Source of the DNA: Clostridiales bacterium
GTDB lineage: Bacteria; Bacillota; Clostridia; Christensenellales; QAND01
Direction: 5' to 3'
NCBI GenBank assembly: GCA_015056185.1
Contig: SVGV01000002.1
Coordinates: forward strand, 1 to 53,897
Length of the DNA stretch: 53,897 nucleotides
The position numbers and the translations under genes were made by a program. Every line of letters starts with the position of its first letter. Positions within the stretch are counted from its first letter, which is position 1. Below are positions 41,709-49,049 of the stretch, in pieces. The notes under the pieces were generated by a model that was given only the letters and a program-made list of their open reading frames with translations, ran no database searches and was not told where the DNA came from.

Positions 41709-42004
41709 CGCAAAACAATAGCGGCACCATGCGATGTGCGCAGATCTGCTTGCAACGGGCAAAAAAGACCGCACCAACAAAAAAGATAGCGCGGCGTGGC
41801 TGCGGCAGCTTGCTCATGGTGGAGGCGAGGGGAGTTGCTCCGGGGCATCACCGCCCAATTGCAGGGGGAATCATCTATCTTTATATAACAGCGTGCATCC
41901 TACATATGTTTTTTGTGGCTCTGCCCCTATCACGCCGGGGCCTAAAAACATGCCACCGGCACCTTTTGCCGGCTGCGCCGTCACACCCGATGGGCTCCCC
42001 ATCG
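41709..42004 (-). repeat. tmRNA array module d (copy of module c)
   Basis: About 296 bases, nearly identical to 42005-42296. It keeps the tail AACTCCCCTCGCCTCCACCA with its CCA, and a decayed terminator (GGTGCCGCTATTGTTTTG). Confidence 0.75.
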
Positions 42005-42296
42005 CAAAATAAAAGCAGCACCATGCGATGTGCGCAGATCTGCTTGCAACGGGCAAAAAAGACCGCACCAATAAAAAAGATAGCGCGGCGTGGCTGCGGC
42101 AGCTTGCCGCTGGAGGCGAGGGGAGTTGCTCCGGGGCATCACCGCTCAATTGCAGGGGGCATCATCTATCTTTCATATAACAGCGTGCATCCTACATTTG
42201 TTTCTTGTGGCTCTGCCCCTATCACGCCGGGGTGTTCAAAAGGTGCCACCGGCACCTTTTGCCGGCTGCGCCGTCACACCCGATGGGCTCCCTATC
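42005..42296 (-). repeat. tmRNA array module c
   Basis: Starts GCGATAGGGAGCCCATC, ends AACTCCCCTCGCCTCCA, then a spacer and a degenerate terminator with GGTGCTGCTTTTATTTT. The CACCA of the tail is reduced to CA. Confidence 0.75.
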
Positions 42297-42447
42297 GCAA
42301 AAAAAAGCAGCACCATACGATGTATGGCACTGCTTTCATTTGGTGGAGGCGAGGGGAGTTGCTCCGGCGCCTTCGGCGCCTATCACGCCGGGGCCAAAAA
42401 ACATGCCGCCGGCATGTTTTTTCACGGCCCGTTCAACTCCCCCATAA
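42297..42447 (-). repeat. tmRNA array module b with terminator
   Basis: Begins GGGGGAGTTGAACGGGCC, contains the hairpin AAAAAACATGCC/GGCATGTTTTTT, and ends with the full tail including CCA. The terminator at 42297-42340 is almost identical to that of ssrA. Confidence 0.8.
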
Positions 42448-42595
42448 TAAAAAAAGAAACGCCCTGCTTGCGCAGGACATTTCTTTTCATGGTGGAGGCG
42501 AGGGGAGTTCCGCCGCAGCCGTTGGCTGCTATCAGGCCGCGTTCGCTCGCTGCATCTGCCGCTGGCAGCGCTCGCTTCCGGTTCAACTCCCCATC
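42448..42595 (-). repeat. tmRNA array module a with terminator
   Basis: Begins GGGGAGTTGAACCGGAAG, contains GCCGTTGGCTG-type hairpins, and ends with the full tail including CCA. It is followed by its own terminator with AAAGAAA(U)G(U)CCTGC stem (42448-42489). Confidence 0.8.
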
Positions 42596-42597
42596 GC

Positions 42598-42640
42598 AAA
42601 ATAAAAGCAGCACCATACGATGTATGGCACTGCTTTCATT
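42598..42640 (-). terminator. Terminator of ssrA
   Basis: AAAGCAGTGCCATA-CATCG-TATGGTGCTGCTTT followed by TATTTT on the reverse strand. Its two odd pairs are U-G and G-U on this strand and C-A on the other. Confidence 0.85.
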
Positions 42641-42990
42641 TGGTGGAGGCGAGGGGAGTTGAACCCCTGTCCGAAGATGTTCGTCTACAGTTTTCTCCGA
42701 GCGCAGCGGCTTGATCTCATTCCCGCAGCAATTCCTCAAGACGCAAGGGAATTACCTTGGTAGCTTCATCATACCGGCGCGGGGGCAAAGCTTAACCCGG
42801 CCTGTTCCCCATCTAATGGCGTTCTATCCTGCCCGACGGGACATGCAGGTAGAACGTCGCAGCGTTAGGCTGCGAAAGCTACGTTGTTTTTCGCAGTTAT
42901 TATTTGTTTGCCGGTTTTTAGTGCAGATTCCGGCGTCCTGCAGCTCGCTTACCGTACCCAATCCATCCCCGTCGAAACCATTACGCCCCC
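42641..42990 (-). ncRNA. ssrA: Transfer-messenger RNA (tmRNA), one-piece
   Basis: The 350-base RNA starts GGGGGCG and ends CGCCTCC-A-CCA, which pair as the tRNA-Ala-like acceptor arm. GTTTCGACGGGG near the 5' end and the T-arm GGGGTTCAACTCCCC are diagnostic. The tag reading frame (plus-strand coordinates 42865-42894) encodes AKNNVAFAA and then TAA. It rescues ribosomes stalled on broken messages together with SmpB, encoded at 25149-25613. Its 3' end is repeated several times downstream. Confidence 0.97.
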
Positions 42991-43006
42991 ATGGAGATGC
43001 TACTAC

Positions 43007-43015
43007 ATTATAGCA
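43007..43015 (-). promoter_or_regulatory. Extended -10 of the ssrA promoter
   Basis: TGCTATAAT on the reverse strand, with the start expected about ten bases before the mature 5' end. The -35 is weak. Confidence 0.6.
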
Positions 43016-43298
43016 CAATAAGGGTGATAATCATACCATACCCCGGCAGAAAAGGGAAGTGGGCGGGGGAGGGTATTATTTTTCCTCGTGAGGAGTAAAC
43101 TGGTTAGCGAAAACCGTGCGCAGATGATTGACACAGAACAAGAAATCGGTATCATAAAGGTACCGATATCCCCTCACAGGCGCTTTTGCAGCCGGGATGG
43201 AAAAAGCGTCGGGAAACCGCTGGGGCGTGTCATCCTTGTGAAATCAAGAACAAACAACAAATTCATGAAGAATTATGTTTGCTTGAAGCGGTAGACCG
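43016..43298 (+). other. Intergenic region upstream of the PTS operon
   Basis: It contains a possible promoter (TTGACA at 43128, TATCAT at 43150) whose -10 lies in the inverted repeat ATCGGTA/TACCGAT. A hairpin GCGCTTTT/AAAAAGCGT follows. The 68-codon ORF in the track (43088-43294) lacks a convincing start and family match. I recognise no known RNA. Confidence 0.4.
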
Positions 43299-43327
43299 TT
43301 GACAGATGGAAGGAAAGTCACTATAAT
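43299..43327 (+). promoter_or_regulatory. Consensus promoter of the PTS operon
   Basis: Perfect TTGACA and TATAAT separated by 17 bases. The start near 43334 leaves a leader of about 385 bases. Confidence 0.8.
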
Positions 43328-43333
43328 GAGGGT

Positions 43334-43719
43334 GAACATTGAAGGTAAACTGTTTGAAAAATATGATCGGAAGCCGTTAAAACGGTGAAAACTCCCGTCA
43401 TATTCTTTGTATTTCTCTTATAAGAGGGAAACAGGCGGCTGGCCAAACTTCACAAAAACACTCAGCCAAAGGCGAGGAAGAATGACAAAAATGTTCGTTC
43501 TTGTTGTTTTGTGCGGTGTTGGCCCTCCGGAAAAACAGAATACCACAACCATATGTTAATTAGGGCGATCTTAACCCCGTTGTCCTTATAAAAAGCTTCT
43601 GGGAAGGTTACGTAGTGAACAGCCTCCGGGGCAGCCGTTTCGGCGGCGAAAGCTACTTATCGTAATTTTTCCAATAGGGCCAAGGGATTGGCTACTTCTT
43701 AAAAACGGGAGGTGAAAAA
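43334..43719 (+). promoter_or_regulatory. Long structured leader of the PTS operon (class unknown)
   Basis: About 385 untranslated bases contain several stems: CCGTT-AA-AACGG, CTCTTATAAGAG, a long-range pairing of TGGCCAA and CACAAAA with TTTTGTG and TTGGCC, and CCAAT ... ATTGG just before the ribosome binding site. No T-run terminator is seen. It does not match any riboswitch consensus I can recall. A 25-codon ORF (43482-43559) lies within it. Confidence 0.5.
43482..43559 (+). CDS. Possible leader peptide (25 residues)
   Basis: MTKMFVLVVLCGVGPPEKQN and a short polar tail, read from an ATG just after GAGGAAG. The peptide has a hydrophobic core. It overlaps the long-range stem of the PTS leader, so its translation would open that stem. 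It could equally be a chance ORF; no family is known. Confidence 0.25.
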   Translation: MTKMFVLVVLCGVGPPEKQNTTTIC

Positions 43720-44211
43720 TTGGTAACATTGATGCGTATCGATGATCGTATGATCCATGGTCAGGTAGCAATCGCCTGGAGTAAAGCTCTGGCATTCAAA
43801 ATCCTGATGGTGGTAAGCGATGAGGCTGCGGCCAGTAAAACTCAGACGATGGCTCTGAAGATGGCATGTCCGCCCAGCAGCAAATGCTCTGTGCAGTCTG
43901 TCGAACAGGCTATTAAAACCCTGAACGACCCCCGCACCGCTAACACGGTTATCGGAATCATCGTAACGAACATGGAAGACTGTCTGGCCCTCGCTAAGGG
44001 TGCCACCAGCCAGATCCAGCGTATCAACTTTGGTAACTACGGTCGCCTGAACGGCGGTGACGTTTCTAAGAAGAAGAAACTCTCCGACAACGTTTATGTT
44101 GATGAAGCTGATCTGAAGATGATCGAGGAGATGAAAGCGACGGGTATCCCGATCGACGTTCAGCTGCTGCCTTACATGGCAATGGTTACCCTCGACGACG
44201 TACTGAAGTAA
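43720..44211 (+). CDS. PTS mannose/sorbose-family EIIB component (TTG start)
   Basis: The 163-residue cytosolic subunit has the phosphorylated histidine in RIDDRMIHGQVAIAW (His13), the EIIB hallmark of the mannose-fructose-sorbose family, and RINFGNYGRLNGG later on. It passes phosphate from EIIA to the incoming sugar. GGGAGG sits seven bases before a TTG codon; the first in-frame ATG is too far away, so TTG is the start. The order IIB-IIC-IID is standard, but no EIIA gene is present in the window. The sugar cannot be told; the NagA-like gene downstream hints at an amino sugar. Confidence 0.92.
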   Translation: MVTLMRIDDRMIHGQVAIAWSKALAFKILMVVSDEAAASKTQTMALKMACPPSSKCSVQSVEQAIKTLNDPRTANTVIGIIVTNMEDCLALAKGATSQIQRINFGNYGRLNGGDVSKKKKLSDNVYVDEADLKMIEEMKATGIPIDVQLLPYMAMVTLDDVLK

Positions 44212-44264
44212 TCTTAACTTCAACCTAACGTACTTTTACATTATTCTAGAAAGGGGTTATAAAC

Positions 44265-45059
44265 TTGAGTGCAACTTCTCTTGCCATTACTGCGGCAATT
44301 GTGTACTTCATTTTCTCTGAAGTTAGCGCATTCTATGCTCACAACTTCATTACCCGCCCCATCACCGTATGTCCCGTTCTGGGCATGGTATTGGGCGATG
44401 TAACCACCGGCTTGATGCTGGGTGCCAACCTTGAGCTTCTGTTCATGGGTATCACCAACATCGGTGGTTCCATTCCTTCCGACGTATTCCTTGCTGGCAC
44501 CATCGTAACCGCTCTGGTTATCGGCTCCGGCCTCGATATGGAATCCGCTATCGTTCTGGCTACCGCTATCGGTGTTGTAGCAGCTATCTGGTCCCTGACC
44601 GTCCGTATCGTATTCCAGGGCGCTCTGGTACCCATCTTCGAAAAGTATGCTGCTGCTGCTAACGACAAAGCCTACACCCGTTTGGCCATCATCGGCAACG
44701 CCATCAACCCCATCTTCTCCACCATCCTGGTGTTCGCTGCTATCGCTCTGGGCGCTGACGCTCTGACCAACCTGATGGCTTCCATCCCCGAATTCATCAC
44801 CCGTGGTCTCCAGGTTGCTTCCGGCATGATGCCTGCAATCGGTCTTGGCCTCCTGATGAACATGCTGTGGTCCACCAAAGCCTCCATTTACTTCTTCTTC
44901 GGCTTTGCTGCTACCGTATACCTTGGCATCAACATGACCTTCATGGTCGTAATCGCTATCTTCATCACTTTGATGCAGGTTTACAACGAATTGGATCTGC
45001 GTGACCGCCTGAAGGCAGTTGCCGGTTCCGCTGGTGAGGAGGATGATCTCTTTGGCTAA
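44265..45059 (+). CDS. PTS mannose/sorbose-family EIIC component (TTG start)
   Basis: The 264-residue membrane subunit forms the sugar channel. It has about seven hydrophobic helices, with RPITVCPVLGMVLGDVTTGL, GANLELLFMGITNIGGSIPSD and MNMLWSTKASIYFFFG as family landmarks. AAAGGGG lies eight bases before a TTG at 44265, again without a suitable ATG. The gene follows EIIB after 53 bases and overlaps EIID by eight. Confidence 0.92.
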   Translation: MSATSLAITAAIVYFIFSEVSAFYAHNFITRPITVCPVLGMVLGDVTTGLMLGANLELLFMGITNIGGSIPSDVFLAGTIVTALVIGSGLDMESAIVLATAIGVVAAIWSLTVRIVFQGALVPIFEKYAAAANDKAYTRLAIIGNAINPIFSTILVFAAIALGADALTNLMASIPEFITRGLQVASGMMPAIGLGLLMNMLWSTKASIYFFFGFAATVYLGINMTFMVVIAIFITLMQVYNELDLRDRLKAVAGSAGEEDDLFG

Positions 45060-45864
45060 TGAAGTAATTAAAATGGATAGCAAACTGCGCACGAAACTGT
45101 TCTGGCGCTACACTTTCCTGGCATCTTGCTGCTTCTCCCAGGTCAAGATGATGACTGTTGGCTTCTGCGTAGCTCTGCTGCCCTGGTTCAAGAAGCTGTA
45201 TCCCGATAACAAAGAAAAGTTGGCAGAAGCTATGGTTCGTCACCAGCCCTTCTTCAACTGCACCCCTGAGACTGCTTTCTTCATCCTCGGCCTTGCTGCC
45301 GCTATGGAAGGCGAATATGCAGCCGATCCCGAAGGCTTCGACCCCGGTTCCATCAGCGCTCTGAAGGCCGCTTTGATGGGTCCTCTGTCTGGCGTTGGCG
45401 ATGCTATCTTCTGGGTAACCGTTCGTACCATCGCTGCTTCTATCGCTATCACTCTGGGCCAGAATGGTTCCATCCTGTCCCCCATCGCTTTCGTAGTGAT
45501 CTATCACGGCGTCAGCTTCCCCCTCCGTTGGCTCATGCTCAAGTATGGCTATGAACTGGGTAACTCCTTCATCGAGTCCGCTTATGAGTCTGGCTACATT
45601 GATATGCTGACCATGGCTGCTACCACCATCGGTCTGATCATGGTTGGCGCAATGTGCGCAAACTTCATCAGCCTGTCCACCACCCTCATGCTGTCCGAAG
45701 CTCAGTCCCTCCAGGCTGCTATCGACAGCATCTTCCCCAAACTTCTGCCCCTGTGCGTCGCTCTGCTGACCCTGGCTGGCCTGAAGAAGGGCGTCAACAT
45801 GGCTTGGATCATCGTGATCATGGTCGTTGTTGGTGTTGTTGGCGTGGCTATCGGCCTGTTCTAA
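45052..45864 (+). CDS. PTS mannose/sorbose-family EIID component (TTG start)
   Basis: The 270-residue membrane partner of EIIC has the family blocks FWRYTFLASCCFSQVKM, FFNCTPETAFFILGLAAAME, LMGPLSGVGDAIFWVTVR and GYELGNSFIESAYESG. The track start at 45019 and the ATG at 45043 are too close to or inside GAGGAGG (45036-45042). The TTG at 45052, nine bases after it, fits best, so all three PTS genes start with TTG. It ends the operon, followed by a strong terminator. Confidence 0.92.
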   Translation: MANEVIKMDSKLRTKLFWRYTFLASCCFSQVKMMTVGFCVALLPWFKKLYPDNKEKLAEAMVRHQPFFNCTPETAFFILGLAAAMEGEYAADPEGFDPGSISALKAALMGPLSGVGDAIFWVTVRTIAASIAITLGQNGSILSPIAFVVIYHGVSFPLRWLMLKYGYELGNSFIESAYESGYIDMLTMAATTIGLIMVGAMCANFISLSTTLMLSEAQSLQAAIDSIFPKLLPLCVALLTLAGLKKGVNMAWIIVIMVVVGVVGVAIGLF

Positions 45865-45885
45865 TCTTAGGATTAAAACACAACA

Positions 45886-45916
45886 CGAGGACCGGTCTTT
45901 TGACCGGTCCTTTTTT
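45886..45916 (+). terminator. Terminator of the PTS operon
   Basis: GGACCGGTC-TTTT-GACCGGTCC followed by six T. Confidence 0.9.
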
Positions 45917-45957
45917 GTGTTTAGTAATAAGAATATAAAGGAATATGAAGGAATTTA

Positions 45958-45984
45958 CCCGGCAAAAATGCTGGGCTTTTTTAT
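45958..45984 (+). terminator. Second small terminator-like hairpin
   Basis: CCCGGCA-AAAA-TGCTGGG followed by CTTTTTT, shortly after the PTS terminator. The odd pair is G-U on the plus strand. Confidence 0.55.
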
Positions 45985-46050
45985 TGCAATATGGTAGAAT
46001 ATCTCGTAATAGAATGTGCAGTAATATGCACCAAAGAAGGAGAAAACTCT

Positions 46051-46887
46051 ATGAGCTTCAGAACGGAGATCGATGGCGGCTATACCGTTGGCTTTGGCTT
46101 CTTTTTGCTGTTTGATGCCGGGTTTATCGCTGCTACCGTAATTGCCTTTTCCATTCCATCGTTGATCATTTCTATTCTTTTTTGTGCCATGACGTTGTTT
46201 GTGCTTGTTCCTATGTATGCAGGTACGAAGTATATTGTGGAGGAGGATGGCCTTCGTGTGCGTATGGGATGGATCAAAAACACTCTGTACGCCTATGACC
46301 GCTTTTTCGGGTACCAGCAGGTGAAAGCTGTTGCGCAGAACCATTACGGGCTCTCCCATACCCACGTGCTGGCCCTTTATACGAAAGAATACAATGGTTA
46401 CGCTGTAATGAGCATCTCCCCTAAGGATATGAATGGATTCATCAAAGCGTTTGGTGAAAAAACCGGTTTGGAGATCACCCCTCCCGATCCCACCTTCCGT
46501 GAGATCCAGGACGAGTACAACAAAAAGACCAGCGAAGCTCAGCGCAAAGCAGCTCGCGACCGCTTAAAAGGCGTTTTGTTTAAGGGTTATGGCAGCGATA
46601 TGACAGAGGCCGAGACCCCCGAATCTTTGGAAGAATTGGGAGAACTCAACGTAGAAGAATACGAGGCCAACAAAGCTGCAGCAGTGGATGCTGAAACTGC
46701 CCGGGCCATGAAGGAAGACCTGCGCAACGAGGCCAAGCGTCTGCGCCGTAAGGGCAAAAAAGCCACGGAGGACGATGCCGCTGCATTGCGCGCAAAGCTG
46801 GCTGCCTATCAGGCTGCGGTGCAGAAGCAGGAAGAAGCTGCCGATGAAGATGCCGAAGCATCTTCCGACGAACCTACCGAAGAATAA
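46051..46887 (+). CDS. Membrane protein with a PH-like domain and acidic helical tail
   Basis: The 278-residue protein has two close transmembrane helices (about 16-54), then a stretch TKYIVEEDGLRVRMGWIKNTLYAYDR and YTKEYNGYAVMSISPKDMNGFI that resembles bacterial PH domains of the YdbT/PF03703 kind. The C-terminal 130 residues are charged and helical (probable coiled coil: EANKAAAVDAETARAMKEDL) and very acidic at the end. AAGGAG supports the ATG at 46051; the track start is earlier. It is followed after 44 bases by another membrane protein gene in the same direction. The function is unknown. Confidence 0.7.
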   Translation: MSFRTEIDGGYTVGFGFFLLFDAGFIAATVIAFSIPSLIISILFCAMTLFVLVPMYAGTKYIVEEDGLRVRMGWIKNTLYAYDRFFGYQQVKAVAQNHYGLSHTHVLALYTKEYNGYAVMSISPKDMNGFIKAFGEKTGLEITPPDPTFREIQDEYNKKTSEAQRKAARDRLKGVLFKGYGSDMTEAETPESLEELGELNVEEYEANKAAAVDAETARAMKEDLRNEAKRLRRKGKKATEDDAAALRAKLAAYQAAVQKQEEAADEDAEASSDEPTEE

Positions 46888-46931
46888 GTATTGGCCTATA
46901 TGGCTTATTGAAGATAGAGGAGTGAATCACC

Positions 46932-47696
46932 TTGATACTTGATTTTATTTTCCAGATGCTCATCAGCATGGGTGTTGTGCGGTTTATTGGCGCCGGCATC
47001 GAACAGCTCTTTTTGATCAAATGGTACATGAAGGGCGATGAGGCCAAAAAGAACCGCTTTGTTCTTGGCTACTGGATGGCTGTCCATGTCATCGCGGCGT
47101 GGTTCTGCGTGTTCAGCCTGTTCCGCTTCATCCCCGGCCAGAGCCTGAATGTGACCATCTCCCTCTTTACCTTTGCATTTATCGCTTATGCTTTGTTGTT
47201 CTATATGCCTGCCTACCGCAGCGAGTTCCTGTTTGTGGGCCGCCTGGCAAAAGAAGTGAGCGAAAAATCCTCCGATGCAGCTGTTACCAGCCGCATCATC
47301 GCGGTGTTTACCCAGCGCAAACGCAGCGCACTGTGGAGCGTCGGCGCTCTGGTCCTCTTTATGATCCTCCAGGCCATCTTCAACTTCAACGATTTCCTCC
47401 TCATCCCCATGGTGTGGCTGAAGACCACCGCTCCCTGGGCATACTACATTGTGGGCGGCATCGTTGCGGCTGTGATGCTGTTTTCCGCATTCCTGGCAGT
47501 CCAGCTGCTGTATGCAAGCTATAAACGCCGCCGCTCCCGCAAAGAGATGGAGCTGAAGCTTGGCCGCAAGCTCACCGATGAAGAGTTCGGCTACCTGTAT
47601 ATTGAAATGCAGAAGGATCAGTACGAACAGGGCCAGCGCCGGGATAACATCCGCGCAAGCAGGCCCGGTGCAGCCGGAAAGAACAGAAAGAAATAA
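46932..47696 (+). CDS. Multi-pass membrane protein of unknown function (TTG start)
   Basis: The 254-residue protein has about six hydrophobic segments (for example 38-60, 66-90, 131-152, 163-192) and a basic C-terminal tail (KRRRSRKEMELKLGRKLTDEEF ... AAGKNRKK). A GAGGAG site precedes a TTG at 46932 with nine bases between; no ATG is available nearby. It is probably co-transcribed with the PH-like membrane protein before it and ends at a terminator. I recognise no family; the long basic tail may contact acidic partners, such as the tail of its neighbour. Confidence 0.65.
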   Translation: MILDFIFQMLISMGVVRFIGAGIEQLFLIKWYMKGDEAKKNRFVLGYWMAVHVIAAWFCVFSLFRFIPGQSLNVTISLFTFAFIAYALLFYMPAYRSEFLFVGRLAKEVSEKSSDAAVTSRIIAVFTQRKRSALWSVGALVLFMILQAIFNFNDFLLIPMVWLKTTAPWAYYIVGGIVAAVMLFSAFLAVQLLYASYKRRRSRKEMELKLGRKLTDEEFGYLYIEMQKDQYEQGQRRDNIRASRPGAAGKNRKK

Positions 47697-47727
47697 TGAA
47701 AGGCCCTTCGGGGCCTTTTCTTTTTAT
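47697..47727 (+). terminator. Terminator after the membrane protein pair
   Basis: AAAGGCCC-TTC-GGGGCCTTTT followed by CTTTTT. Confidence 0.85.
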
Positions 47728-47800
47728 GCATCTGTTTTATAAGGTGTGCATGATGGGGGGAATCACGGTATAATGGTGAAAAATCAACGGAGGGACTACC

Positions 47801-48919
47801 ATGCTGATCAAAAACGGCAGAGTTTTTTATAACGGAATGTATCACGACGAGGATGTCCGCATCCGTGATGGTGTGATCGCGGAGATCGGAATAGGCCTTG
47901 TGGGGGATGAGGAGACCATCGATGCCGCAGGCAAATTGGTATACGCAGGGTTTTTGGATACCCACATCCACGGCTGCAACGGGGGAGAGTGCTCTGACAG
48001 CACCGAGGCGGTGATCAAAGCCAGCGAACTTTTGCCCAAATTCGGCGTGACGGGCTATCTGCCCACGTTCTCTCTGCCCGATGCTGATACGGTACGCACT
48101 GCGGTGCGCAACATCCGTGCGGCCAAGGGCTGCCCCGGCGCCGAGGTGCTGGGTATGCACATCGACAGCCCATTCCGGTATCGTTCCATCGCCTACTATC
48201 CTGTGAAGGTACCGCCCACCAGGGAATACACCCTTGATATGGTGGATGGGGACCTTAGCGACATCCGCATTATTTCCGTTGCGCCGGAGCTGCCGGGCAG
48301 CATGGAGTGGCTGGATTGGGTCGTAAAAGAAGGGGTCATCGGCGAAATTGGCCATACAGAATGCACCGCTGACCAGGTGAAGGAGGCCGCTGACCATGGT
48401 GCTACCCTTTTGAATCACTTTTACAACGGCTATGCACCCATGGATCATCATGTGAGCGGCGTTTTGGCCGGCGGTTTGATCGAAGACCGGTTGTTCGCCC
48501 AGCTCACCTGCGATGGCATCCATGTGGCGGAGGCGTTCATCAAGCTGACGGTGCGGGCGAAGGGCATCCATAAGGTGGTGCCGGTGACGGACTGCAGTCA
48601 GTTTTTAGGCATGCCTGAGGGGCGGTATATGCGGCGGGATAAGGAAGTCATCTTTAAAGATGGCGCCGCCCGCGACCCCAACGGCAAGCTGGTGACGGGC
48701 GCCCACCCCTATGATGAAAATATGCGTACCATCCGCGCCATGGGCTTTACATTAGAGGAAGTTGGCACCATGTTTGCAGAGAATCCCGCTATTTCCATCG
48801 GGGAGAGCAAGCGGGGGAAGATCGAAGTTGGCCGCAAGGGCGATCTTGTTATTATGGATACCGATCTTTTTGTAAAACAGACCATTATGGATGGTAAAGT
48901 GGTGTATGCCGCAGAATAA
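47801..48919 (+). CDS. nagA: N-acetylglucosamine-6-phosphate deacetylase-like amidohydrolase
   Basis: The 372-residue protein matches NagA in length and order: FLDTHIHGCNGG (HxH), GEIGHTEC (His185), LLNHFYNGYAPMDHH (His206), TCDGIHV and the catalytic Asp264 in PVTDCSQFLG. NagA removes acetate from GlcNAc-6-P. One block differs: the usual HLEGPF, whose Glu binds metal, reads HIDSPF here (Asp122), and the following substrate loop RYRSIAYYP is unlike KKGAH. The substrate may therefore be a related N-acetyl sugar phosphate. CGGAGGG supports the ATG. TATAAT at 47769-47774 may be its -10. No nagB is visible nearby. It stands downstream of the PTS, separated by two membrane protein genes. Confidence 0.78.
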   Translation: MLIKNGRVFYNGMYHDEDVRIRDGVIAEIGIGLVGDEETIDAAGKLVYAGFLDTHIHGCNGGECSDSTEAVIKASELLPKFGVTGYLPTFSLPDADTVRTAVRNIRAAKGCPGAEVLGMHIDSPFRYRSIAYYPVKVPPTREYTLDMVDGDLSDIRIISVAPELPGSMEWLDWVVKEGVIGEIGHTECTADQVKEAADHGATLLNHFYNGYAPMDHHVSGVLAGGLIEDRLFAQLTCDGIHVAEAFIKLTVRAKGIHKVVPVTDCSQFLGMPEGRYMRRDKEVIFKDGAARDPNGKLVTGAHPYDENMRTIRAMGFTLEEVGTMFAENPAISIGESKRGKIEVGRKGDLVIMDTDLFVKQTIMDGKVVYAAE

Positions 48920-49008
48920 TCAAGATATCATGAATGTTTGATGCGTACGTCTGTTTGGAAAATAATCGACAAAATACGCAATTTTACCCCTCCCAAGATA
49001 GCCGGATA

Positions 49009-49017
49009 TGCTATACT
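49009..49017 (+). promoter_or_regulatory. Extended -10 promoter of xpt
   Basis: TGCTATACT about 33 bases before the start. No purine riboswitch core is visible in the 130-base upstream gap. Confidence 0.5.
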
Positions 49018-49049
49018 AAGGGGGTAATTTGTAACCGGAGGGCGAAAAG

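Larger units (their letters stand above)
41693..42640 (-). repeat. Array of repeat modules carrying the 3' end of tmRNA
   Basis: Following the tmRNA on the reverse strand are modules that start with the reverse complement of the tmRNA T-arm (GGGGAGTTGAAC or a decayed form). Each ends with a copy of the tmRNA tail (AACTCCCCTCGCCTCCACCA, or slightly decayed). A hairpin terminator follows each of the two nearest modules. The two outer modules form a tandem duplication of about 296 bases. No credible protein is encoded; the 291-codon plus-strand ORF here is a by-product of the repeats. The pattern is the same as at tRNA-Arg, but the sequences differ. Confidence 0.85.

Noticed and set aside
41729-42604. 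291-codon plus-strand ORF across the tmRNA repeat array
   Set aside because: It is built from translated repeats (the same peptide segments recur), has no ribosome binding site or family match, and lies opposite the tail copies of tmRNA.
43088-43294. 68-codon ORF upstream of the PTS promoter
   Set aside because: No clear ribosome binding site, mixed charged composition, and it overlaps a promoter and inverted repeat.
48920-49049. Purine riboswitch before xpt
   Set aside because: The gap has a promoter but lacks the conserved loop sequences of the guanine aptamer, and the expected leader is only about 30 bases.
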